Positions 27,352-35,445 of a stretch of 64,000 nucleotides of DNA are shown piece after piece (within the stretch, counting starts at the first letter, position 1; every line of letters begins with the position of its first letter). The DNA comes from Hyphomicrobiales bacterium (GTDB lineage Bacteria > Pseudomonadota > Alphaproteobacteria > Rhizobiales > Xanthobacteraceae), in NCBI GenBank assembly GCA_017305665.1, contig JAFKKH010000017.1:124001-188000 (forward strand), given 5' to 3'. Below the pieces are notes generated by a model that ran no database searches, was not told the origin of the DNA, and saw nothing but the letters and a program-made list of their open reading frames with translations. Position numbers and translations under genes: made by a program.

Positions 27352-28094
27352 CCGCTGCTGATCCTCACGATTCTCGTCCGATGGCCGACGACGATGCATC
27401 GCTCCGCCGCGAAGCCGGTCAGGGCTCGTTCTTCGGACGCCGCAAGGGGCATAAGCTACGGCCGCATCAGACCGATCTGATCGCGCATCTGCTACCGCAT
27501 CTCAGCCTCGACCTCGGCATGCCAAGACCGGCCAACGCAGGCGAGCTTTTCGATCCGCCCGTTGAGAGCGTGCGTGTCGAGATTGGATTCGGCGGTGGCG
27601 AGCACCTGATTGCCGAAGCACTGGCATTTCCGCACATCGGCTTCATCGGCTGCGAGCCTTACGTCAACGGCATGGCCAAGATTCTCACCCAGATCGAGGC
27701 GCACAATATCGGCAACCTCCGCCTGTTCGCCGGCGACGCCGCGGAACTGCTGGCCTGGCTACCCGACGATTCGTTGTCCCGGATTGATTTGATTCATCCG
27801 GACCCATGGCCCAAGCGCCGTCACTGGAAGCGCCGTTTCGTTCAAGATGCCACAGTCGCGGAGATGGCGCGGGTGCTGCAGGCAAGCGGCGAATTCCGTT
27901 TCGTCTGCGATATCGACAGTTACGTCGAATGGGCGCTCGCACATCTCGTGCGCTCGCCCGATTTTCACTGGCTCGCGGAACGCGCCGACGACTGGCGCAA
28001 ACCCTGGTCGAACTACACGATGACACGTTACGGCCGCAAAGCCGAACGCGAGGGCCGCCGCGCCGCATATTTGCGCTTCAAGCGGACAGACTAG
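27348..28094 (+). CDS. trmB: tRNA (guanine-N7-)-methyltransferase
   Basis: TrmB methylates G46 of tRNAs using SAM. The 248-aa product shows the SAM site VEIGFGGGEHLI near residue 77, the family marker IGCEPYVNGMAKIL near residue 98, and the signature IDLIHPDPWPKRRHWKRRFVQ near residue 146. The C-terminal SNYTMTRYGRKAEREGRRAAYLRF is typical. The N-terminus (about 30 residues, GRRKGHKLRPHQ) is basic and suited to RNA. It is coupled to the upstream M20 peptidase by a 4-nt overlap. Confidence 0.95.
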   Translation: MTAADPHDSRPMADDDASLRREAGQGSFFGRRKGHKLRPHQTDLIAHLLPHLSLDLGMPRPANAGELFDPPVESVRVEIGFGGGEHLIAEALAFPHIGFIGCEPYVNGMAKILTQIEAHNIGNLRLFAGDAAELLAWLPDDSLSRIDLIHPDPWPKRRHWKRRFVQDATVAEMARVLQASGEFRFVCDIDSYVEWALAHLVRSPDFHWLAERADDWRKPWSNYTMTRYGRKAEREGRRAAYLRFKRTD

Positions 28095-28106
28095 AGCAAC
28101 AGGTTA

Positions 28107-28135
28107 CGGTGGAGCTGCCCTGCATCGCTCCACCG
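28107..28135. terminator. hairpin between convergent trmB and haloalkane dehalogenase genes
   Basis: CGGTGGAGC (28107-28115) is perfectly complementary to GCTCCACCG (28127-28135), loop 11 nt. It lies 13 nt after the trmB stop and 20 nt before the end of the opposite gene, so it may serve both transcripts. There is no strong T run. Confidence 0.5.
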
Positions 28136-28154
28136 CCATTTATCGCGTTGCGTT

Positions 28155-29036
28155 CTATCGCGACGCCGCACCCGCGATCAGACGCCGAACGCCTGCTGCA
28201 ATAGCCAGAGGATGATCTTCTTGCAGATAATGAGCGCCAGCGCCGAGCTGAACGATTTCACAGTTATGGAGAGTAGATACGAAGCGTCTGGCAAATTCCG
28301 GAGAGACCAGAGCCCCCGGCTCCCCCACGAAAAGCACTTTCGGATAAGCGCTCTCGCGCAGCGCCGCATGGGCATTGTCCAGAAGCGCCGCCACGTCGGC
28401 AGGTTGGCCGGCGATTGGCATTTCATTTGGAAACCGCCACACCGGACGCCGTGATTCCGGCGTGGGAAACGGCGCGCGATAAGCGGTCATCTCCTCTTCG
28501 GTGAGCTGACGCTTGACGGAGCCGGGAATGACACGTTCCACAAAGATGTTGTCTTCCAGGATGAGTTTTTCGCCGATGCCGGGTGTGCGAAATTTCTGAA
28601 ACAGTTCTCTCGCCGCCGGAGCCTGATGAAACTCATCCCAGCTTTCCAGCGGCCGGATGAACTCCATGAACGCGAGACCCCGCACGAAGTCCGGCCGACG
28701 TGCGGCGCGTTCGAAAGCAAGCGCGGTGCCCCAATCCTGCGCGACGATATAGGCCGAGGAAATCTCCAGGGCATCGATGAACGCATCGAGATAGCGGATG
28801 TGATCCATCAACCGATATTCGATGTCGGGCTTGCCCGACTGCCCAAGACCGATGAGGTCGGGCGCGATGCAGCGGGCCACCGGCGAAACATCCGCGATGA
28901 TATGCCGCCAGATGTAAGACGAGGTGGGATTGCCATGCAGGAAGAGAGCGACCGGCGCATCCTTCGGCCCCGTTTCCCGATAGGCCATATGGCTGTTCAG
29001 GACATCTACGCGCGGCAGTTCGGGATTGAGAGACAT
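28155..29036 (-). CDS. dhaA: haloalkane dehalogenase, subfamily II (DbjA/DhaA-like)
   Basis: The 293-aa alpha/beta hydrolase carries the complete HLD-II catalytic pentad: nucleophile Asp101 in VAQDWGTALAF, halide-stabilising Asn36 (LHGNPTSSYIWR) and Trp102, acid Glu125 (AFMEFIRP) and base His269 (GAGAHYLQED). These are the blocks of Bradyrhizobium DbjA and Rhodococcus DhaA. It should hydrolyse haloalkanes to alcohol and halide in the cytoplasm. GAAAGGAAAG precedes the ATG. It is divergent from a TetR gene, and both upstream regions contain the same palindrome. The true physiological substrate is unknown. Confidence 0.93.
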   Translation of the reverse strand: MSLNPELPRVDVLNSHMAYRETGPKDAPVALFLHGNPTSSYIWRHIIADVSPVARCIAPDLIGLGQSGKPDIEYRLMDHIRYLDAFIDALEISSAYIVAQDWGTALAFERAARRPDFVRGLAFMEFIRPLESWDEFHQAPAARELFQKFRTPGIGEKLILEDNIFVERVIPGSVKRQLTEEEMTAYRAPFPTPESRRPVWRFPNEMPIAGQPADVAALLDNAHAALRESAYPKVLFVGEPGALVSPEFARRFVSTLHNCEIVQLGAGAHYLQEDHPLAIAAGVRRLIAGAASR

Positions 29037-29052
29037 GGGACTTTCCTTTCTA

Positions 29053-29072
29053 AAATATGTACGTCCGTATTA
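29053..29072. promoter_or_regulatory. putative TetR operator upstream of haloalkane dehalogenase gene
   Basis: A 20-bp imperfect palindrome, AAATATGTACGTCCGTATTA, lies 17-36 nt before the dhaA ATG. It shares the core AATAyrTACGTmCGTATT with the site in front of the TetR gene at 29188-29207. Two copies in one divergent intergenic region strongly suggest one regulator binding both. Confidence 0.7.
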
Positions 29073-29179
29073 CATGTGGACACAGTACAAAGCGATCATG
29101 ACCGGCCCTCGGCGCGCTTTGACGCGGGGGCCATGGACGGAGGCACCCAGCTCATCCGGAATGCCGTTCGATCCATCCC

Positions 29180-29208
29180 TTGACTATCAATACATACGTA
29201 CGTATTGT
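29180..29208 (+). promoter_or_regulatory. sigma-70-type promoter of the TetR gene, overlapped by operator
   Basis: TTGACT (29180-29185) and TATTGT (29203-29208) are separated by exactly 17 bp. The palindrome at 29188-29207 fills the spacer and runs into the -10. The expected start of transcription, about 7 nt past the -10, is at or next to the ATG at 29215, and no ribosome site precedes that ATG. This predicts a leaderless, self-repressed mRNA. Confidence 0.6.
29188..29207. promoter_or_regulatory. putative autoregulatory TetR operator
   Basis: CAATACATACGTACGTATTG is a 20-bp palindrome with only one mismatched pair; the inner ATACGTACGTAT is also perfect on its own. It sits between the -35 and -10 of the regulator's own promoter, the classic place for repression, and matches the site at 29053-29072. 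Confidence 0.72.
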
Positions 29209-29214
29209 CAAGCT

Positions 29215-29817
29215 ATGTCGAAGCCGTCAAACAAAAACGAACTTATCGCAGCCGGGCTGCGCGTCATGTTCCGCAAGGGATACCACGCGGCCGGCGTCAG
29301 GGACGTGGTTGCCGAAGCCGGCGTGCCCCAAGGGTCCTTCACCAATCACTTCCGCTCCAAGGAAGCCTTCGCCGCCGAAGTCCTCGACCACTATTTCGCA
29401 CACACGCGAAAGCTCGTCGGAGAGGCATTGAACGATCGCACCCTCCGCCCCCGCGAACGCTTGCTGCACTATCTCGACATCATCACCGAACGCCTCGCCG
29501 CAGACGACTATTTTCGCGGCTGCCTGATCGGTGATTTCAGCATTGAGGTTTCGCAAGCGAGCGAGCCGCTGCGCGAACGGCTTGCCGCGATGTATCGGGA
29601 ATGGCTCACGCCGTTCGAGCGCTGCATCGAAGAGGGCCAGCAGGCCGGCGAGATCAGCACGCAATTTCCGGCGAGCGACCTTGCGGATTTTCTGCTCACC
29701 TCGTGGGAAGGAGCAATTCTGCGGATGAAGGTGGAACGCGGCCCCGAACCGCTCGACCGATTCAAACGCATTGCCTTCGCCACGGTTTTCGGCTCGATGC
29801 GACCCAACGGGACATAG
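29215..29817 (+). CDS. TetR/AcrR family repressor, divergent from haloalkane dehalogenase
   Basis: The 200-aa product has an N-terminal TetR HTH (KNELIAAGLRVMFRKGYHAAGVRDVVAEAGVPQGSFTNHFRSKEAFAAEVL, residues 7-57) and a helical ligand domain with the TetR_C-type DDYFRGCLIGDFSIEVSQAS near residue 97, as in AcuR/NemR-like regulators. I placed the start at 29215 because the HTH begins here. No ribosome site precedes it, in line with a leaderless transcript. It likely represses itself and dhaA, released by a halogenated or electrophilic ligand; that is inference. Confidence 0.88.
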   Translation: MSKPSNKNELIAAGLRVMFRKGYHAAGVRDVVAEAGVPQGSFTNHFRSKEAFAAEVLDHYFAHTRKLVGEALNDRTLRPRERLLHYLDIITERLAADDYFRGCLIGDFSIEVSQASEPLRERLAAMYREWLTPFERCIEEGQQAGEISTQFPASDLADFLLTSWEGAILRMKVERGPEPLDRFKRIAFATVFGSMRPNGT

Positions 29818-29931
29818 CGCTAGACGTCAGGGTTTGGCTCGGTTCTGGCCTGAGCCGTGCCTGGCCGGCACCACATCCGTCGAGACATCGACAATTCATG
29901 ACGAATGAATATTCGTCGCGTTTCGACGTCG

Positions 29932-30774
29932 TCAGGAGCGCGCCGTCTCGCGGGCTTTCTTCGCGTCGGTCGCTTCCCACACCATGCGCTTGCCGCGCTC
30001 TCGGCCAAGCAATTCGATCGGATCGTGGTTGTCGATGTGGCCGAACTGTCCCTTGTAGACACTGTAGCCGCACATCTCCTGCAAGCGACGCGGCATTCGT
30101 TGCGCGATCTCGCGGGGGATGCCGAGCTGAAGATTCTCCTGCTGTCGCATCCAACCCCAGCAATAGGCGCAGGAGAACGCGAAACGTCGGGCATCGCTCT
30201 CGTTGGCGCCACCGCCATGCCACAATGCGCTATCGAACAGCATGACGCTGCCCGCCGGCATGGTGGCCAGTTGCGCGTCGTAGTCCTTGCCGTATTCGGG
30301 AGAGCGATCGTATTTGTGGCTGCCTGGAATGATGCGCGTAGCGCCGTTGTTTTCGGTGAAATCCGACAACGCCCAGATCGCATTCACGGTGATCGGAATG
30401 TGCGGCCGCGCCAGCGGAATGAGTTGAGTGTCCTCGTGGATCGGCTGCGCTTCCTGCCCCGGCCCGAGCACCAGCGAGCAGAACGACGACAGCAGGCATT
30501 CCCTGTCGAGCACGCGCTCCACCACCGGCAGCACATTGGCGTGCAGCGGCACATCCCAGAAAACGTCGTCATAGGTCAGGAGGTTGTTGATGCGGACGGT
30601 CTTGAAGCCCTCGAACGAGGTTTTGGCCGGGCCGAGATTATGTTCGCGCTCGATCCGCAGCAGCGCGCTTTTCAAGCTTTCAACCAGCACCGGGGCCGCG
30701 GCGCGTTCGATCACCGTGAAGCCAATGTCGCGAATGCGATCGGCGTGATCCCTGATGTCGGCCTCGTTCAGCAT
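29932..30774 (-). CDS. phytanoyl-CoA dioxygenase (PhyH) family protein
   Basis: The 280-aa protein is an Fe(II)/2-oxoglutarate oxygenase of the PhyH family. The metal-binding HxD is in QPIHEDTQLIP near residue 114, the distal His is in DSALWHGGGANES near residue 183, and the 2OG-binding Arg follows in SDARRFAFSCAY. IWALSDFTENNGATRIIPGSHK in between is the usual core. It hydroxylates an unknown aliphatic substrate. It is convergent with the TetR gene and shares a 114-nt gap with no clear terminator. Confidence 0.88.
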   Translation of the reverse strand: MLNEADIRDHADRIRDIGFTVIERAAAPVLVESLKSALLRIEREHNLGPAKTSFEGFKTVRINNLLTYDDVFWDVPLHANVLPVVERVLDRECLLSSFCSLVLGPGQEAQPIHEDTQLIPLARPHIPITVNAIWALSDFTENNGATRIIPGSHKYDRSPEYGKDYDAQLATMPAGSVMLFDSALWHGGGANESDARRFAFSCAYCWGWMRQQENLQLGIPREIAQRMPRRLQEMCGYSVYKGQFGHIDNHDPIELLGRERGKRMVWEATDAKKARETARS

Positions 30775-30888
30775 GCCCGTCTCCCGTAGCGCTGTCTCGC
30801 GCTTGACGACCAGCTTAAACGGGATTGTGACGACGTGTCAGCCATCGAAATGCCGCCGCGAAGAGGCTTTTCGCTAACGGCAACCGAA

Positions 30889-31989
30889 TCAAGCCGACTG
30901 GCGTGTCTTCCAGAAGTGCATCACGCGCTGGGCGGTCGTCGGTGCGAGCCGCTCGAAATTGACCCGCGCCATCTCGAGATCGGTCGTCGACGGCACGCGG
31001 TTCGGGCCCAGCCGCAGCAGGATCAGCGCACGAACCGTCGCCCATTCCAGAGCGAGCGATTTGCCCATGATCAGAATCGGATCGTGACGTTCGCCCGTCA
31101 TCAGCGTTTCGATCGTCGAGAGGCGGACGCCGGACATCGCCGAAAGCATGGCGATGGATTCCTCGTAGTTGTGCCCCTTGGCGAGGTCCAGCAGCGTCGA
31201 CTCGTGCAGCCCTTCCGCCTGATGGCGCGAGATGACCGCGCGTTGCGCCGCCGAAAAGTCTCGGACCGAAGCCGCGCGTTTCGCGCCGCCGGTGATCTGG
31301 AGCATCGTCTTGTTGATCGCCGCCTTGCGCGCGGGATTGGCCGCTTCGAACAGGCGCCGCCGCACCACGTCCACAGAACCGGCAAGCAACTGTTCCAGCA
31401 ACGCCGGCGAGAGATCGTCCCGCTGCCCCACCGCGAGCGCGAGAATTCCATCGTCGCCGGCACGCTTGATCAGGCCGCTATATCCCGTTGCCGAAAAAAG
31501 CGCTCCGGCGTTTCCGGCAACGCTTCGAACCACCTCGCGGTCGCCACGGCGGACGATCACGTCGGTGAGATTGGCCGAGAGTTTCGATCGGCCGGAAATC
31601 GCCAGCAGATGCTCCTGGCCCTTTCCAGACGCGATGTCGATCAGCGTCGACTCATCGATCAGCGGCGATCTGCTCAGCAGCGGCCCGGCAATCGCGATCT
31701 CGTCCGCGCGCGCCAGTTGATTGATCAGTGTCGGCGGCGCGTTAGGAACAGCAGCCAGCCGCTCGGCCAGTTCGGCCCGTGCGCCGATCGCGGTCTCGGG
31801 AACCAGCCCGGTCAGGATGCCGTCGAACAGATTGACGTGCTCGGGCCGGAAATGACCAGCACCTTGCACAAATAATTCGGAGATCTGCCGGATCGCCTGG
31901 GCGCGGCGCTGCGGATCGCCATGTTCGACGATGTCATCAAGTCCGGGGATCAGCGAATAGGCGGCCGGCATCCAACACACACGGAACAC
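30889..31989 (-). CDS. DUF2336 domain-containing protein
   Basis: The 366-aa product is all-helical and matches DUF2336, an alphaproteobacterial family with HEAT-like repeats. Repeated blocks such as LAERLAAVPNAPPTLINQLARADEIAIAGPLL, SPLIDESTLIDIASGKGQEHLLAISGR and SANLTDVIVRRGDREVVRSVAGNAGA recur with a period of about 35 residues. No enzymatic motif is seen. The family is thought to be a scaffold, sometimes associated with motility or signalling, but has no settled role. Starts at 31989 or 31971 are possible. Confidence 0.85.
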   Translation of the reverse strand: MFRVCWMPAAYSLIPGLDDIVEHGDPQRRAQAIRQISELFVQGAGHFRPEHVNLFDGILTGLVPETAIGARAELAERLAAVPNAPPTLINQLARADEIAIAGPLLSRSPLIDESTLIDIASGKGQEHLLAISGRSKLSANLTDVIVRRGDREVVRSVAGNAGALFSATGYSGLIKRAGDDGILALAVGQRDDLSPALLEQLLAGSVDVVRRRLFEAANPARKAAINKTMLQITGGAKRAASVRDFSAAQRAVISRHQAEGLHESTLLDLAKGHNYEESIAMLSAMSGVRLSTIETLMTGERHDPILIMGKSLALEWATVRALILLRLGPNRVPSTTDLEMARVNFERLAPTTAQRVMHFWKTRQSA

Positions 31990-32308
31990 GGAAAGACGAA
32001 AGTTTGCCGCAACTTAATTTGCCTAGATGAAGGAAGCGTTAGTCGCCGGCAGGCGATGAAATCCGTACTTTCTGCGCGATCCCGCTCTTGCCGGGAGATG
32101 CGAAAACAGCTATATCCGCCGTAACTTATGGTTTCTCATACGATCGCGTATTGAGAGTGGGCCCCTCGGGACCCGCTCTTTTTTATTACCTGAACGGACC
32201 TCGTCCGCACCGGCGGATTTGGGTTCCTTTCAGGGAGCAACCGCCGGGCTCGACGAAGATTGGTTCCGGCAAAACCCTGTGACTGTCAGACCGATCTTGA
32301 CCCTGGAT
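31990..32308. other. leader region before rimP-nusA-infB operon
   Basis: These 319 bases lie between the DUF2336 gene (minus strand) and rimP (plus strand). They contain the terminator-like hairpin at 32155-32184 and, upstream of it, the presumed operon promoter, which I cannot place exactly. No other gene is seen. The in-frame ATG-less extension of rimP back to 32219 is probably untranslated leader. Confidence 0.5.
32155..32184 (+). terminator. rimP-leader terminator/attenuator
   Basis: GAGTGGGCCC (32155-32164) pairs with GGACCCGCTC (32169-32178) with one mismatch and one G-T, loop CTCG, followed by six Ts (32179-32184). It lies about 125 nt before the rimP start. A Rho-independent structure in just this place is known in alphaproteobacteria as the rimP leader motif, suspected to attenuate the operon. 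Confidence 0.75.
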
Positions 32309-33085
32309 ATGACCGATCCTGCCGCCCAGATCCCGGACTACGAGCTGCTCGACGAGCCGCGGCTGGTGGTCGAGCCGGGCGTGGCTGCGCGGGTGTCGTC
32401 GGTCGTCGCCCCCGTCCTGCAAGGCATGGGATACCGTCTGGTCCGAATCCGGATTTCCGGAGAATCCGGCTGCACGGTCCAGATCATGGCCGAAAGGCCC
32501 GACGGAACGATGCAGATCGAGGATTGCGAGGCGATCTCGAAGGCGCTGTCCCCGGTGCTGGATGTCGCGGACCCGATCGAACGCGCCTACCGGCTGGAAA
32601 TCTCCTCACCCGGCATCGACCGGCCGCTGGTGCGCCGGTCCGATTTCGGGCGTTATGCCGGTCACGTCGTGAAAATCGAGATGGCGGTGCCCCATCAAGG
32701 CCGCAAGCGGTTCCGCGGCACGATCGGAAAAATCGACGGCGATCTCGTCTGTCTCCATCGGGATGACATGCGCAAGGACGAAGATGCCGACGTCATGCTG
32801 CCAATGGAAGACATTGCCGACGCGCGGCTGGTGCTGACCGACGAATTGATCGCGGAATCGATGCGTCGCGGCAAGGTTGCGGAACGCGAGATGAAGCAAA
32901 ATCTCGGCATTCTGCCGCCGCCTCCGCCACACGCCAAAAAGAGCGACCCGGCCAAAAGCAACGCGCCGAAGCCTAAAGGTAACACGAAGGCGCCTAAGAA
33001 AGCGCTGCCGAAGAACACCAAGCAACATCGCCTTGACGCAGAACGGCTGCGGCGCGGCGAGATCGATTCCACCGAAGGAGACTGA
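32309..33085 (+). CDS. rimP: ribosome maturation factor RimP
   Basis: RimP assists 30S subunit assembly. The 258-aa protein has the N-terminal domain ([31 protein letters not shown]...[15 protein letters not shown]) and the conserved [25 protein letters not shown] near residue 92, followed by the SH3-like domain ([14 protein letters not shown]). A long Lys/Pro/Ala-rich basic tail after residue 195 exceeds the enterobacterial protein (about 150 aa) but is usual in alphaproteobacteria. The ATG at 32309 (MTDPAAQ) is chosen over the frame opening at 32219. Confidence 0.94.
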   Translation: MTDPAAQIPDYELLDEPRLVVEPGVAARVSSVVAPVLQGMGYRLVRIRISGESGCTVQIMAERPDGTMQIEDCEAISKALSPVLDVADPIERAYRLEISSPGIDRPLVRRSDFGRYAGHVVKIEMAVPHQGRKRFRGTIGKIDGDLVCLHRDDMRKDEDADVMLPMEDIADARLVLTDELIAESMRRGKVAEREMKQNLGILPPPPPHAKKSDPAKSNAPKPKGNTKAPKKALPKNTKQHRLDAERLRRGEIDSTEGD

Positions 33086-33088
33086 GCC

Positions 33089-34696
33089 ATGGCCGCTGTC
33101 AGCGCCAACAAACTCGAACTGTTGCAGATCGCGGACGCAGTTGCGCGCGAAAAGTCCATCGATCGCGGCATCGTCATCGCTGCGATGGAAGACGCCATCG
33201 CGAAAGCGGCGCGGGCACGCTACGGCAGCGAAACCGACGTCCATGCGGAAATTCATCCGAAGACCGGGCAGCTCCAGCTCACCCGTCACATGCTGGTGGT
33301 CGATCAGGTCGAGAACGCATCCAACCAGATCTCGCTGAAGAGCGCGCAGCGCGCCAACCCCGGCGCGCAGATCGGCGATACCATCGCCGACACGTTGCCG
33401 CCGCTGGAATACGGCCGCATCGCCGCGCAGTCCGCCAAGCAGGTGATCGTGCAGAAGGTGCGCGAGGCCGAGCGCGACCGGCAATATCAGGAGTTCAAGG
33501 ATCGCATCGGCGATATCGTCAACGGCGTCGTCAAGCGCGTCGAATATGGCAGCGTGATCGTCGACCTCGGCCGCGGCGAAGCCATCGTGCGCCGCGACGA
33601 GATGCTGCCGCGCGAGGTGTTCCGCAACGGCGACCGCGTCCGCGCCTACATCTTCGACGTGCGCCGCGAGACCCGCGGCCCGCAGATCTTCCTGTCGCGC
33701 ACCCATCCACAATTCATGGCAAAGCTGTTCGCGCAGGAAGTACCGGAGATCTATGACGGCATCGTCGAGATCAAGGCGGTGGCCCGCGATCCCGGCTCGC
33801 GCGCCAAGATCGGCGTGATTTCGCGGGATTCGTCGGTCGATCCGGTCGGCGCCTGCGTCGGCATGCGCGGTTCGCGCGTGCAAGCCGTGGTCAACGAATT
33901 GCAGGGCGAGAAGATCGACATCATCCCGTGGTCGCCGGACATCGCGACGTTCGTCGTCAACGCGCTGGCGCCGGCGGAAGTCGCCAAGGTCGTGATCGAC
34001 GAAGACCGTGAGCGCATCGAGGTGGTCGTTCCCGACACCAACAATCAATTGTCGCTGGCGATCGGTCGCCGCGGCCAGAACGTGCGCCTCGCCTCGCAGC
34101 TCACCGGCTGGGACATCGACATCTTGACCGAGCAGGAAGAATCCGAACGCCGCCAGGCCGACTTCGAGAACTCGACCCGTGTCTTCATGGAGTCGCTCAA
34201 CGTCGACGAGGTTGTCGGTCAGTTGCTGGCGTCGGAAGGCTTCACCTCGGTCGAGGAACTGGCGCTTGTCGATGTGCGTGAACTCGCCGGCATCGAAGGC
34301 TTCGACGAAGAGACCGCGAACGAACTGCAGAGCCGCGCACGCGAATACCTCGAGCAGCAGGAAGCCGAGCTGGAAGCCCGGCGTACCGAGCTCGGCGTCG
34401 AGGACGCTGTGAAGACCGTTCCCGGCGTGACCTCGAAGATGCTGGTGAAATTCGGCGAGAACGACGTCAAGAGCGTCGAGGACCTCGCCGGTTGCGCCAC
34501 CGACGATCTGGTCGGCTGGACCGAGCGCAAGGACGGCGAGGCCGTCAAGCATGCCGGCTATCTCGATGGCATCGAGATTTCGCGCGAGGACGCCGAGGCC
34601 ATGATCATGCAGGCCCGCCTCAAGGCCGGCTGGATCACCGAAGCCGATCTTGCAAAGCCGGCGGAGGCTGATGCCGCCGAAGACCAACCGGCCTAA
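33089..34696 (+). CDS. nusA: transcription termination/antitermination factor NusA
   Basis: NusA binds RNA polymerase and nascent RNA to control pausing, termination and antitermination. The 535-aa product shows the N-terminal RNAP-binding domain (1-130), an S1 domain (about 137-200, [21 protein letters not shown]), two KH domains (about 205-350, with [24 protein letters not shown] and [21 protein letters not shown]), and two C-terminal helix-hairpin-helix NusA repeats. The acidic C-terminus is normal for the group. It is 3 nt after rimP in the conserved operon. Confidence 0.97.
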   Translation: MAAVSANKLELLQIADAVAREKSIDRGIVIAAMEDAIAKAARARYGSETDVHAEIHPKTGQLQLTRHMLVVDQVENASNQISLKSAQRANPGAQIGDTIADTLPPLEYGRIAAQSAKQVIVQKVREAERDRQYQEFKDRIGDIVNGVVKRVEYGSVIVDLGRGEAIVRRDEMLPREVFRNGDRVRAYIFDVRRETRGPQIFLSRTHPQFMAKLFAQEVPEIYDGIVEIKAVARDPGSRAKIGVISRDSSVDPVGACVGMRGSRVQAVVNELQGEKIDIIPWSPDIATFVVNALAPAEVAKVVIDEDRERIEVVVPDTNNQLSLAIGRRGQNVRLASQLTGWDIDILTEQEESERRQADFENSTRVFMESLNVDEVVGQLLASEGFTSVEELALVDVRELAGIEGFDEETANELQSRAREYLEQQEAELEARRTELGVEDAVKTVPGVTSKMLVKFGENDVKSVEDLAGCATDDLVGWTERKDGEAVKHAGYLDGIEISREDAEAMIMQARLKAGWITEADLAKPAEADAAEDQPA

Positions 34697-34711
34697 GGAG
34701 ATGACCCGCGC

Positions 34712-35395
34712 ATGCTCGCTTTCGCCGACCCGGCAGATCTGGACGACGGACCGCGGACTGCAAAGCCCGCGACGTCACGGATGTGCGCGGTCACGCGCGA
34801 GGTGCGTCCGGTCGATGAGCTGATCCGGTTTGTGGTCTCGCCTTCGGGCGAGGTCGTCGCCGACCTGAAACGCAAACTTCCGGGGCGGGGCCTCTGGATT
34901 TCCGCCTCGCATGCGGCGGTTGCGGAAGCGGTCCGGCGTCACCAGTTTAGCAGGGGCTTCAAGCGGGACGTCCGCGCCGCCCCGACGCTCGCCGACGACA
35001 CCGGACATTTGCTGTCCCGCAGCGCGCTCGACGCACTGGCCATGGTCGCCAAGGCCGGTCAGGCCGTTTCCGGTTTTGCCAAGGTCGAAGAGGCACTCGT
35101 TCGCCGTCAGGCTGTCGCCCTGCTCCACGCGTCGGATGGAGCAGCGGACGGAATCCGGAAATTGGACGCTATCGTTAAGAAAACGGCCACGGATTCCGCT
35201 GAATCGCGGCAAATCCCGGTTATCTCCGCGCTGACGTCGGCAGAATTGGATTTGGCACTGGGCCGGTCAAATGTGATACATGCAGCCCTGCTTGCGGGCC
35301 CGGCAAGCAAGACGTTCCTGTCGCGCAGCCAGACCCTGGTCCGATACCGGGATGGCGGGCAGCGGCAAGGTAGCGAAACACGGCAAGAATTCTAA
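34712..35395 (+). CDS. YlxR-like RNA-binding protein (DUF448) with L7Ae-type domain
   Basis: The 227-aa product joins an N-terminal YlxR domain (residues 20-95: SRMCAVTREVRPVDELIRFVVSPSGEVVADLKRKLPGRGLWIS, with the GRG motif) to a ribosomal L7Ae/L30e-like domain (about 100-200: LLSRSALDALAMVAKAGQAVSGFAKVEEAL). Alphaproteobacteria have this fusion between nusA and infB, where other bacteria keep two small proteins. It probably binds RNA and modulates transcription or ribosome work. The ATG at 34712 lies 15 nt after the nusA stop. Confidence 0.9.
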   Translation: MLAFADPADLDDGPRTAKPATSRMCAVTREVRPVDELIRFVVSPSGEVVADLKRKLPGRGLWISASHAAVAEAVRRHQFSRGFKRDVRAAPTLADDTGHLLSRSALDALAMVAKAGQAVSGFAKVEEALVRRQAVALLHASDGAADGIRKLDAIVKKTATDSAESRQIPVISALTSAELDLALGRSNVIHAALLAGPASKTFLSRSQTLVRYRDGGQRQGSETRQEF

Positions 35396-35445
35396 CGACA
35401 CGACCTGTGCGAATGCGTACAGCGCAACAAGATTGGGACTGCTGA

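Noticed and set aside
32606..34687. 693-aa open frame on the minus strand over nusA
   Set aside because: It is a codon-bias shadow of nusA (GC-rich third positions leave the antisense frame open), with Arg/His/Asp-rich low-complexity content and no family motif or ribosome site.
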